A stretch of DNA of 64,000 nucleotides from JBGPOS01 sp041488155 (lineage in GTDB: Bacteria > Chloroflexota > Dehalococcoidia > Tepidiformales > Tepidiformaceae), in NCBI GenBank assembly GCA_041488155.1, contig JBGPOS010000011.1, forward strand, positions 7,932 through 71,931, read 5' to 3'. Both the position numbers and the translations under genes were made by a program. Every line of letters begins with the position of its first letter. The first letter of the stretch is position 1. The notes beneath the pieces are model-generated. The model was not told where the DNA came from. It saw only the letters and a list, made by a program, of their open reading frames with translations, and ran no database searches. Positions 1 to 7,026 of the stretch are shown in pieces.

Positions 1-48
1 CAGATTCTGGATCTGTACGTGGGGGTTCGACTCCTCCGTCCCCAGCCA
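1..48 (+). tRNA. tRNA-Gln (anticodon CTG), 3' part only
   Basis: The window opens inside a tRNA. Bases 1-15 form an anticodon arm: stem CAGA/TCTG around the 7-base loop TTCTGGA, giving T33 and anticodon CTG (bases 7-9). A 4-base variable loop (17-20) follows, then a T arm with stem 21-25/33-37 (one G-T pair) and loop TTCGACT. The acceptor strand GTCCCCA (38-44), G73 (45) and an encoded CCA (46-48) complete it. A72 with G73 is typical of bacterial tRNA-Gln, whose 5' end usually reads TGGGG. The 5' half lies outside the window. I first considered a tmRNA end, but the anticodon arm and G73 favour tRNA-Gln. Confidence 0.85.
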
Positions 49-136
49 ACGACTCTGAATCTGAGAACGGACGATCGAACAAGATCAGAAACCGCTTGGG
101 CGGGGCTTCGGCGGCAACGGCGGTAGCAACGGGACT

Positions 137-171
137 GAAGAAAGAGGGCATACCGGCGGGGGATGCCCTCT
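137..171 (-). terminator. Rho-independent terminator
   Basis: A perfect 9-bp inverted repeat (143-151 with 163-171) has an 11-base loop. Read on the minus strand the stem is followed by TTTCTTC, so it fits the end of the minus-strand gene that stops at 251. It could also stop read-through from the tRNA, though no T run follows on the plus strand. Confidence 0.6.
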
Positions 172-250
172 CTGAGTGGCGAGGACTTCGAGGATCCTCA
201 CCATTGGTCCGCTCTCCCACTTCTCAGTCTCGACCGGCGAGAAGTCCGGC

Positions 251-778
251 TTAGGGTGCCTTGCTTGGGGCGGGCCCGGTACGCCTCTCCACGATCTCGG
301 CGCCGGCGGCGCGCAGATATGCGTCCGGATCCTCCATAAAGGGTTCCCAGCAGACTGCCCCGGCCCAGGCGCGCAGGTACAGCCCCTGGCCCTCGGATCT
401 GGCGTAGGGCTCACTGCAGAGTCCGGTGCGGACGCGTTCGGTGAAGACGTCGCTGGCCGCATCGTCCCACTCAACGAGCAACACCGCGAAGTGAGTCTCA
501 TCGATCCGCGCGACGACGTCGCCCGCCCGCGCTGCCTTGGTCAGGACCTCAGCGATGAACCTTGCGGGCGAAGGTGGGAGCAGCCGCCTCGGACTCCTGG
601 CAACGACCTGCACTTCGAACAGGGCCAACGAGCTTCCCAGGCCGTGGCGTCGGCTTCGTGCGATCTCGCGCTGCAGCGCTGCCCGAAACGCGGATAGGCT
701 GGCGAGTCCGCTTTCGGAGTCAACGAGAAGCGTCGGTGCAGCCGTGGCGACCGCTGCGTGCCTCTTCAGCAGGCCCAT
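251..778 (-). CDS. Degenerate GGDEF-like domain protein
   Basis: This 175-residue protein resembles a single GGDEF (diguanylate cyclase) domain. It has a DSESGLASLSAF segment where the family has D.LTGL.NR..F, then a basic helix (REIARSRRHG), and VVARIDETHFAVLLV where the family has vaRlGGDEFavll. The GGDEF signature is therefore lost (IDETHF) and cyclase activity is unlikely; a binding or structural role, or decay, are alternatives. GGGAGG lies 10 bases before the ATG. It is the only plausible gene between the tRNA-Gln 3' end and its partial copy at 1069-1102, which may make it island cargo. No transmembrane segment or sensor domain is visible. Confidence 0.55.
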   Translation of the reverse strand: MGLLKRHAAVATAAPTLLVDSESGLASLSAFRAALQREIARSRRHGLGSSLALFEVQVVARSPRRLLPPSPARFIAEVLTKAARAGDVVARIDETHFAVLLVEWDDAASDVFTERVRTGLCSEPYARSEGQGLYLRAWAGAVCWEPFMEDPDAYLRAAGAEIVERRTGPAPSKAP

Positions 779-1120
779 TTCGCACCAACCTCCCGCGGGG
801 GCTGAATCAAGCGGCCCGTTGATTGAGTATCGGCGCCAACGAACCGATCGAGCAGGTGCGGGGTGCTCTGTCGGAGGAAGCCTGTCGACTATTGAGCGGA
901 AGGACCCGCTTGCCCTGGCGGTCCTAGCGCCGGCTACAAGGGAAACGAGCGAAGGGGGCGCGATGTGGAGCGGACACGACCGCAGCCGCCCTTCGCACCC
1001 TCAGTTTACGCCAGCTCGGCAAGTATCCCGGCCTTCGCCACGCGGACGCGGGGAGGCTAGCATCACGGGTACGCGAGGATTCGACTCCTCCGTCCCCAGC
1101 CAGCTCTCCGAGGGCGGCTC
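779..1120. other. Intergenic stretch with no convincing gene
   Basis: This 342-base gap holds the promoter side of the degenerate GGDEF gene (minus-strand TACTCA near 825-830), a short inverted repeat AATCAA/TTGATT (805-810/819-824), a bulged hairpin around 900-930 (AGGAC/GTCCT arms), and the partial tRNA copy at 1069-1102. Open frames crossing it look like chance frames in GC-rich DNA. Confidence 0.5.
1069..1102 (+). repeat. Partial copy of the tRNA-Gln 3' end (attachment-site-like direct repeat)
   Basis: Thirty-one of 34 bases match bases 15-48 of the tRNA-Gln, in the same orientation, including the whole T loop, acceptor 3' strand and CCA. The three differences (1074, 1076, 1079) include loss of the universal G53 of the T stem. 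No anticodon arm or 5' half precedes it, so it is not a working tRNA. Direct repeats of a tRNA 3' end are the classic scar of tyrosine-recombinase integration, but no integrase is present in the 1.05 kb between the copies. Confidence 0.7.
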
Positions 1121-2422
1121 TCACTTGCCGCTGGCGGCCGATTCGAGCTTGGCCAGCGCCGCGTCGAGGTCGCGTGTGCTTACGACGTCGCGCATGACCT
1201 TGAGGAAGAGGCCGACGTCTTTGGTGAGAGCCCACGCGCGTTCGATCTTGGGCCCGATGGGGTTTGAGGAAGCGGCGCTGTCGGCGTAGGTGCCGTAGAA
1301 GGCGAAGTAGGCCTGGTTGAGCTTGCGGATCGTGATGCCGTGGGCCGCGAGGTACTGGCGGCGGTCCTCCATGGTGCGCTCGGCTTCGGCCACCTTGCCC
1401 TGCGCGAGCAGGCCATCCACTTCGAGTCGCAGCTTGCGCATCTCCTGGTTGAAGTCGACCGTGGGCGCCGGAGCGGCCGGAGCTCGCCCGTCTTCGCCCT
1501 CGGGCAGGTTCACCGGGTGGGCCTTGCGTATGAGGTTGCCGATCTCGCGCCCCGCTATGTTCGCCGTCGTTTCGTTCAGAGCTTCGGAATTGCCTCCCGT
1601 ACCCCACGATTCACCGAGGGGGAAGAAGGCGAGGTAGTGGTGGACCCATTCGTGCGAGGCGGTGTCGAGGAGCGAGTTGTAGTCGCGGTCGTCACGGATG
1701 ATCGCCGGGTAGGCGGCGAGGCCGCCAATCGCGACGACCAGTGAGACCTCGGAGTTGCTATCGCTCTTCTGCTCGATACTCTCGATGTCGCGGAGGCTGA
1801 GGTCGTTCTTGAGGAGGGTGTCCCCGGCGCGCTCGATGCGATTGCGGGGGGAACGGACGAGGAGCCTCGGAGGGCTCGTCAGTTCGAAGTCTACGGGCGG
1901 CCAGGTGAGCGCCACGCTGTTGAAGAGGGGAAGGCGGCGTTGCAGCCCTTTGCTCGTGACTGCTTCATCGATGTAGCGCTCGAGCAACCGTTCGACATCG
2001 TTTTCGTAGGCCGAGCGCTCGCTGGTGAGGGTGTCTGCGAGCGGGAGATTCGGCGGAGTGCTATCGAGGGCAGCTCGCAGTTCGCTGGTCAGCCGGAAGT
2101 AGTTGCGGAGGGCGATTTCGCCCGCCGTATCGCCGGGGTCTGGACCGATGCCGACGCGGGCGAAGAGATTGTCGACGAGGGTGTTGGCTTCCCAGCGCCA
2201 GAGGTGATATTCGTACGAGGCGAGGGGCCCACGCGCCCAGAAGAGGCTCACGAGGCCTCCGAGGCAGCCACCGATTACGGCGGCGGCGACCACGGTCAGC
2301 AGCCAGGGGTTGGGCTTCCAGGGGCGGAGTTCGACCGCTTCGGAGAGAGGAAGGGAAAGCCAGGCGCGCATGGCGGCATCAGCATAGACGGGGGGCGCCA
2401 AAGCCGGAGTCAAGCGGGCCAC
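1121..2422 (-). CDS. Membrane-anchored zincin-type metalloprotease-like protein
   Basis: This is a 433-residue protein with one clear transmembrane helix at about residues 40-62 and a large domain after it. Residues 257-261 read HEWVH (the HExxH zinc motif), and about 23 residues later NETTAN supplies a glutamate (E284), as in gluzincins. I infer a zinc-dependent peptidase active outside the membrane. The C-terminal third is helical and charged. GTG at 2422 is taken as the start; an ATG at residue 18 is an alternative. It is divergent from the RDD gene across 47 bases. No specific family name can be assigned from sight. Confidence 0.7.
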   Translation of the reverse strand: MARLTPALAPPVYADAAMRAWLSLPLSEAVELRPWKPNPWLLTVVAAAVIGGCLGGLVSLFWARGPLASYEYHLWRWEANTLVDNLFARVGIGPDPGDTAGEIALRNYFRLTSELRAALDSTPPNLPLADTLTSERSAYENDVERLLERYIDEAVTSKGLQRRLPLFNSVALTWPPVDFELTSPPRLLVRSPRNRIERAGDTLLKNDLSLRDIESIEQKSDSNSEVSLVVAIGGLAAYPAIIRDDRDYNSLLDTASHEWVHHYLAFFPLGESWGTGGNSEALNETTANIAGREIGNLIRKAHPVNLPEGEDGRAPAAPAPTVDFNQEMRKLRLEVDGLLAQGKVAEAERTMEDRRQYLAAHGITIRKLNQAYFAFYGTYADSAASSNPIGPKIERAWALTKDVGLFLKVMRDVVSTRDLDAALAKLESAASGK

Positions 2423-2469
2423 TGCCTATGCCGTTACCTGCCCGGCGATAGAATGCGGTGGGCAGGCCG

Positions 2470-3051
2470 ATGACAGTGAGCAGCGCCGCAGCACAGGGCA
2501 GAGGCCGCGATTCGCGCGAGGCGTACCAGGTCCGTTATGCGTCCTTCGAAGGGCGTGTGGCTGCTGGCGCACTCGACATCCTCGTCCTCTTCATCATCGC
2601 GTCGCTGTTCGTATCGGCGGGGTCGCTGGTGGTACTCATCTCCTCCGACTTCGAGAAGGTGGATCCCTCGTCGACGGCGATCAACCTGTTTTGGGTCTGC
2701 ATCGTTTCCATCATCCCGGCCTACTTCCTCTACTTCTTCATCGGCCTGGCGTGGAAGGGGCAGACGGTCGGGGCAGCCGTGATGCAGATCATGGTCATCC
2801 GGTCAGATGGAAGGCCGCTGGGGGTGCTGGGGGCGGTGGCCCGGGTCATCGGGCTGCTGTTCTACGTCCTTGTGGTCCTCATAGGGGTGGCAATCGCTTA
2901 CTCGCTACGCAACTCGACCGCCGGGGCGGCAGCTGCGATCGCGGGAGCCTTCTTCGTGGCAACTCTTGGGTTCCTCTGGGCGGCGTTCGATCGGCACCGC
3001 CGGACGCTCCATGACCGGCTCGCCGGGACTATCGTCGTCCGCATCGGGTAG
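2470..3051 (+). CDS. RDD family membrane protein
   Basis: A 193-residue protein that begins with a Tyr/Phe-Glu-Gly-Arg lead (YASFEGRVAAGALDILVL) typical of RDD domains, whose Arg-Asp-Asp signature is only partly kept (R..AGALD). Four hydrophobic segments at about 25-50, 60-85, 110-135 and 145-165, and a terminal HRRTLHDRLAGTIVV, fit the family. RDD proteins are often suggested to be transporters or ion-homeostasis factors; the substrate is unknown. A -10-like TAGAAT sits at 2449-2454. GTG at 2458 in the same frame is an alternative start, but the ATG leaves room for a short leader. Confidence 0.75.
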   Translation: MTVSSAAAQGRGRDSREAYQVRYASFEGRVAAGALDILVLFIIASLFVSAGSLVVLISSDFEKVDPSSTAINLFWVCIVSIIPAYFLYFFIGLAWKGQTVGAAVMQIMVIRSDGRPLGVLGAVARVIGLLFYVLVVLIGVAIAYSLRNSTAGAAAAIAGAFFVATLGFLWAAFDRHRRTLHDRLAGTIVVRIG

Positions 3052-3062
3052 ACTCCGGCGTC

Positions 3063-3995
3063 ATGAACAGACCCAGAGGGCGAGTCCGACCCTACGGCGA
3101 GGGCGACAGTGTGCGCGATCGCCTGGAGGCGGGCCTCGACGCAGCTTCGATGCGCGGCAGCCGTACCCTCTTCACGGGGGCGCTAGGGACTGCCGTATTC
3201 TGCTTCCTTGTGGCGCTCGGCGCCCGCCAGGTGACGAGCGAGGGGCCGGCGCGAGGGATGCTCACGGCCAACCTCGCGTCCATCACCGAACTCGACCTTG
3301 TCCTCGCCGAACACGGCGAGGAGTTGAAGCAGGCCGCTCACGAGAGCGATGCTTCCACGTTCGAACTGCCCGGCTACCCGCTGCCGGTGCTCGTTACGCG
3401 CGACGAGGTGAACTCGCTGTCTTCTGAGCAGCTTCGAGCGCTGATCCTCGCCCGTTCGGCGGAGATCGTCTACACCGACGGGCTGGAGGTGTTCGACAGG
3501 ACGGGGAACCAGTCGCTGGACCTGCTCTCCGGGCAGGGCGCGCTGAGACTCGTCCTGGGTGAGCTCAATTCGGACACCCACGACACGGCGAACGTTGTAG
3601 CCCTGTTCTTCGCGGCGATCACCGCGTCGCTGACAGTCCTGGTGGTGCTGGCGAACGTGGGGTTCATCCGGCTGAAGGCCCTTGGGGTGGGGCTCGTCTT
3701 GGGATCGCTCCCGGGCCTCATGCTTTTCGGCTTGTTGTGGTTCGTCGCGAGCCAGTTAGGGAGCGACGACCCCTTCGAAAGCGACCTCGGCCGGGCTGCG
3801 ACCTCGATGCTGCAGGTCTTCGCGCGGGACTTCGCCATCGTGGGGTTGCTGGGAGGACTGGTCGTCGTGGCGTCGCCGTTGTTCGCCTGGTGTGAACGCC
3901 GGTGGGAGGGTTCAGGCGAGAAGGCGGCCGAGGATGGTGCGGCGGAGGAGGCTCAGGCGGAGGGGGCGCCGGCCGAAACGTCGACGCCCGCCTGA
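3063..3995 (+). CDS. Hypothetical membrane protein with acidic Ala-rich tail
   Basis: This 310-residue protein is not recognised. It has a hydrophobic segment at about 35-55, an extracytoplasmic stretch of about 120 residues, three more hydrophobic segments at about 175-275, and a low-complexity C-terminal tail rich in Glu and Ala. A TAGACT -10-like element at 3049-3054 overlaps the stop of the RDD gene and lies 8 bases before this ATG, so it may have its own leaderless transcript. Its 3' end overlaps the convergent endonuclease III gene by 43 bases. Confidence 0.65.
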   Translation: MNRPRGRVRPYGEGDSVRDRLEAGLDAASMRGSRTLFTGALGTAVFCFLVALGARQVTSEGPARGMLTANLASITELDLVLAEHGEELKQAAHESDASTFELPGYPLPVLVTRDEVNSLSSEQLRALILARSAEIVYTDGLEVFDRTGNQSLDLLSGQGALRLVLGELNSDTHDTANVVALFFAAITASLTVLVVLANVGFIRLKALGVGLVLGSLPGLMLFGLLWFVASQLGSDDPFESDLGRAATSMLQVFARDFAIVGLLGGLVVVASPLFAWCERRWEGSGEKAAEDGAAEEAQAEGAPAETSTPA

Positions 3996-4657
3996 ACCGC
4001 GGGTTGCCGAAGGAGGCTCGCCGGACAGTCCGGTTCGAGGGGGCAGCGGCCGCACTCCGGCCGGCGTGCGGCACAGAGACGGCGGCCGTGCTTGATGAGC
4101 AGCATGTGGAAGCGGTAGTAGTCGTTAGAGGACACGAGCGCTTCGAGGGCTTCGTGAGCGCGCTCGACGGTCATTTTGGGCGGGATGAGGCCGAGGCGCC
4201 TGGAGACGCGCTCGACGTGCGTGTCGACGGGCATTGCGGGGCGACCGAGGGCGAACAGGAGGACGCAGGCGGCTGTCTTTGGCCCGACGCCGGGTAACGA
4301 TCGCAGCCAGGCCCGCGCCTCCTCCAGGGGCAGGTCGGCGAGAAAATCGAGGTTCCATCCGGGTGAGCGTTCGCGTACGGCGGCGAGGATGGCCTGGATG
4401 CGTGGACCTTTCTGCCGGGCGAGGCCGCCGCCCTGGATGGTCGCGACCACTTCGTCTGGCGGAGCGGCGGTGACCGCCTCCCACGACGGGTAGCGGCGCA
4501 TGAGCTGGATGAAAGCCCGGCCGCTGTTGGTGTCGGCCGTGTTCTGGGAGAGGACGGTGAGGACCAGCTCGGCGACGGCGTCTCCGTGGGGGACGTGCTC
4601 CGGCTCACCGTAGAGGAGCGCGAGCCTCTCCATGATCGAGGCGGGGGCCAGTGCCAT
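3953..4657 (-). CDS. nth: Endonuclease III-like DNA glycosylase/AP lyase
   Basis: Base-excision repair enzyme acting on oxidised pyrimidines and abasic sites. The 234-residue protein has the HhH-GPD core: LPGVGPKTAACVLL with the catalytic Lys, and VDTHVERVSRRLG with the catalytic Asp. A C-x6-C-x2-C-x5-C [4Fe-4S] motif lies near the C terminus. It follows the flavoprotein gene with a TGATG stop-start overlap, so the two are one operon. The last 43 bases overlap the opposing gene. Confidence 0.9.
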   Translation of the reverse strand: MALAPASIMERLALLYGEPEHVPHGDAVAELVLTVLSQNTADTNSGRAFIQLMRRYPSWEAVTAAPPDEVVATIQGGGLARQKGPRIQAILAAVRERSPGWNLDFLADLPLEEARAWLRSLPGVGPKTAACVLLFALGRPAMPVDTHVERVSRRLGLIPPKMTVERAHEALEALVSSNDYYRFHMLLIKHGRRLCAARRPECGRCPLEPDCPASLLRQPAVQAGVDVSAGAPSA

Positions 4658-5805
4658 CAGGGCTGCAGCATCCGGCGGGCCATCGCCGGCAGGAGGGGAA
4701 GGCGGCGCACCTCTCGGGCGTAGGTCGAATCGCCGCGCTGGACGGCAAAGAAGGAGTTCCAGAGAAACGGCGTGTGGGCGCTTGCGAACATCCAGGGCCG
4801 CCAGGCGCGGCGCAGCATCCCGAAGAACATGTGACTGATGATCCGTGCCGCCTCCAGCTCAGGCATTACCCGGGCGTCGATGTCAGACTCGTAGCCCTGC
4901 ACGCTTCCGGCTCCGGCAAGAGCGCGGAGGACGTTCTTCGCGGCGAGGCGGCCCGATTCGATGGCGTAGTAGATGCCCTCTTCGGTGAATTCGTCGGCGA
5001 GCCCGGCGGCGTCGCCTGCGAGGAGCACGCGTTCTGAGGCGATCGGCTCGTGGCCGCGGCGAAATCGCACCTTGTGGCCACGGGCCAGCTCGATTTCGGC
5101 TGAGGCGAGGCCGAGGCGGTCGATGTAGGCGTCTACGCGGCGCTTCAACTGCCCGGCCTGACCTGGTGGAAGGACGATGCCGATCGAGAGCACCGAAGCC
5201 TTGGGGAAGAGCCAGGCGTAGCCCCAGGGGCGGTAGCCGAGTTCGATCATGGCAGTCGCCCGATGCCGTGTCGCGACCGGAGCCGAGGTGCGCACCTCCA
5301 CCTCCCAGGCGGCGCACTCGGCGATGCCTGTACCGAGCCCCGCCATGCGCCCCACAGGCGAGTGGGCGCCGTCGGCGCAAACGAGAAACGGAGCTTCGGC
5401 GGTGAAGCCTTCGGCGGCGACGCGCGTGCCGTTGTCCTGTTCGAGGCTCCTGACGACGGTCCGGGGCCGGAACTCAGCGCCCGCCGCTTCCGCCTGGCGC
5501 ACCAGGAGGGCGTCGAAGCGATCGCGCATGACCATGTGGGCGAAGGGGCTTCCGGCATCGCGAAGGAAGCGCATGCGCCCGGCGAAGGCGACGTCGAGGC
5601 GCGTAACTGAATCTTCGATCACGGAGTCGATGGGGAAGGAGAGCAGCCGCTCGGTGCGGATGGGGATGCCGCCTCCGCAGGCCTTGTAACGCGGGAACTC
5701 GGCCCGGTCGACGAGAAGGACACGGGCTCCCGAGGCGGCGAGTTCGCGGGCCGCCGTGCTCCCGGCGGGTCCGGCGCCGGCGACGATGCAATCGAATCGG
5801 GACAC
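4657..5805 (-). CDS. Geranylgeranyl reductase family FAD-dependent oxidoreductase
   Basis: This 382-residue flavoprotein starts with a Rossmann dinucleotide motif (VAGAGPAGSTAARELA), followed by RYKACGGGIP, the typical Cys-Gly-Gly of geranylgeranyl reductases, and a second FAD motif VLLAGDAAGLADEFTEEGI. Family members saturate isoprenoid chains of quinones, lipids or carotenoids. The substrate here is not deducible. GTG at 5805 is the start; minus-strand TACAAT (5817-5812) lies only 6 bases upstream, implying a leaderless mRNA. It heads an operon with nth. Confidence 0.85.
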   Translation of the reverse strand: MSRFDCIVAGAGPAGSTAARELAASGARVLLVDRAEFPRYKACGGGIPIRTERLLSFPIDSVIEDSVTRLDVAFAGRMRFLRDAGSPFAHMVMRDRFDALLVRQAEAAGAEFRPRTVVRSLEQDNGTRVAAEGFTAEAPFLVCADGAHSPVGRMAGLGTGIAECAAWEVEVRTSAPVATRHRATAMIELGYRPWGYAWLFPKASVLSIGIVLPPGQAGQLKRRVDAYIDRLGLASAEIELARGHKVRFRRGHEPIASERVLLAGDAAGLADEFTEEGIYYAIESGRLAAKNVLRALAGAGSVQGYESDIDARVMPELEAARIISHMFFGMLRRAWRPWMFASAHTPFLWNSFFAVQRGDSTYAREVRRLPLLPAMARRMLQP

Positions 5806-5817
5806 CGGACGATTGTA
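5806..5817 (-). promoter_or_regulatory. -10 element TACAAT, leaderless start
   Basis: Minus-strand TACAAT at 5817-5812 with a 6-base gap to the GTG start of the flavoprotein gene; no Shine-Dalgarno can fit. Inferred promoter. Confidence 0.5.
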
Positions 5818-5830
5818 GCGGCGACTCCCG

Positions 5831-5855
5831 CGCGGCGCGGCGCGGCGCGGCGCGG
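5831..5855. repeat. Five tandem copies of CGCGG
   Basis: A perfect five-unit pentanucleotide tandem repeat lies in the divergent promoter region between the flavoprotein gene and selD. Such a tract could vary in length by slippage and alter spacing upstream of the selD -10 element, which is inference. Confidence 0.8.
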
Positions 5856-5877
5856 GGCGGGCACCGGGGGCCTGGGG

Positions 5878-5883
5878 TACGAT
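5878..5883 (+). promoter_or_regulatory. -10 element TACGAT of selD
   Basis: TACGAT at 5878-5883 is followed by 6 bases and the selD ATG; leaderless arrangement as in other genes of the window. Confidence 0.4.
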
Positions 5884-5889
5884 GCCTCA

Positions 5890-6939
5890 ATGACGCGCAA
5901 GGAGATCCGGCTCACCGAGTTGACCGGCTGCGGCGGCTGAGCATCCAAGGCGGGGCCTGAGGCCCTGGCGCAGGTGCTGTCGCCGCTCGCTGGCCTGTTC
6001 AATTCGGAGCAACACCCGAACCTGCTTGTCGGGCTGGGTGTCGCCGACGACGCCGCCATCTTTCGCATAAACGCGACGACGGCGGTGGTGGCGACGCTTG
6101 ACTTCTTCGCGCCGGTGGTCGACGACGCTCACACGTACGGAGCAATAGCGGCGGCGAATGCGATGTCCGACGTCTACGCGATGGGGGGCGAGGTGGTGCT
6201 CGCCCTCAACATCGCAGCTTTCCCGGAGGACCTACCGGTCGAGACCCAGACCGCGATCCTGCGAGGGGGCGCCGAGAAAGTCGCAGAAGCCGGCGGCGTG
6301 ATAGCAGGCGGGCACACGATCTGGGACGAAGAGCCGAAGTACGGACTGAGCGTGCTGGGCCTTGTGCACCCGAAGCGACTGTTGTCGAAGGCAGGTCTTC
6401 GTCCCGGCGACGTGCTCTACCTCACGAAGCCCCTGGGCACAGGGACAATCCTTTCGGCAGCGAGGAACCGCCAGGCTGAGAAGGGCTGGGTAGCCTCCGT
6501 GGAGGCTTCGATGCTGCGGTTGAACCGCCACGCTTCGCACCTTGCGCGAAGGGCCAACCTGCGAGCTGCCACCGACATCACCGGATTCGGCCTGCTTGGG
6601 CACCTCTGGGAGATGGCGTCGCGCTCGGGGGCAGCGCTCACGATCGAAGCCGCGGCGGTGCCGCTGCTGGAGGGCGCGCGGGAGTGCTCGGCGGCGGGCG
6701 TCCACACCGGCGGCGAAGGCCGCAACCGTCGCTGGGCGGAGCCGCACGTGACGTTCGCGTCGTCAGTTGACGAGACAACCGCCTCGCTGCTGTTCGACCC
6801 GCAGACTTCGGGAGGGCTGCTCCTGGGCTGCCCCCAACGCAAAGCCCGCGCTCTCGAGGCGGCTTTTGCCGCGGACCGCGAGCCGCTGTGGCGAATCGGG
6901 CGGGTTGCGGCGGGACAGGCGGGGATCAGCGTCGAATAG
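5890..6939 (+). CDS. selD: Selenide, water dikinase (selenophosphate synthetase) containing selenocysteine
   Basis: SelD makes selenophosphate from selenide and ATP, the selenium donor for selenocysteine. The reading frame begins at ATG 5890 (TRKEIRLTEL...), crosses an in-frame TGA at 5938-5940 and continues to 6939, giving 349 residues, the usual family length. The TGA falls at residue 17 in the context TGCGG-U-ASK; residue 17 and Lys20 correspond to the catalytic Cys17 and Lys20 of E. coli SelD, so the UGA is read as selenocysteine. Downstream motifs are normal (DDAAIF, DFFAPVVDD, GGHTI, ATDITGFGLLGH). A conventional gene call would start at GTG 5974 and lose the active site. selA, selB and selC are not in the window. 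Confidence 0.92.
5938..5965 (+). promoter_or_regulatory. Candidate bacterial SECIS downstream of the selD UGA
   Basis: A perfect 5-bp stem GGGCC/GGCCC (5953-5957, 5961-5965) with a TGA loop lies 12 bases after the UGA codon, with its apical loop at +18 to +20. That is the spacing expected for a bacterial SECIS read by SelB. The stem may extend with mismatches. Folding and SelB binding are inferred. Confidence 0.55.
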
Positions 6940-6964
6940 AAACACCAGGCGTGGAGCCGTTGAA

Positions 6965-6993
6965 TTGTCCCAGCCGGAACCCCTGCCTATACT
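6965..6993 (+). promoter_or_regulatory. Promoter of gatB
   Basis: TTGTCC (6965-6970), 17-base spacer, TATACT (6988-6993). A leader of roughly 25-30 bases follows and contains the Shine-Dalgarno AGGAGG at 7017-7022. Confidence 0.65.
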
Positions 6994-7026
6994 CGGAAAG
7001 CGTTCGGGGCAGCTGCAGGAGGTTGT

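Noticed and set aside
1..48. tmRNA 3' end
   Set aside because: The first 16 bases make a proper anticodon arm with CTG, and A72-G73-CCA fits tRNA-Gln; tmRNAs normally have an A discriminator.
1040..1102. The second tRNA-like 3' end as a functional tRNA or tmRNA
   Set aside because: No anticodon arm with T33 precedes it, no matching 5' acceptor strand is found within 350 bases, and the T-stem G53 is changed to A.
5974..6939. selD starting at GTG 5974 as a shortened protein
   Set aside because: It lacks the catalytic loop, while the upstream frame across TGA restores an exact-length SelD with Sec at the Cys17 position.
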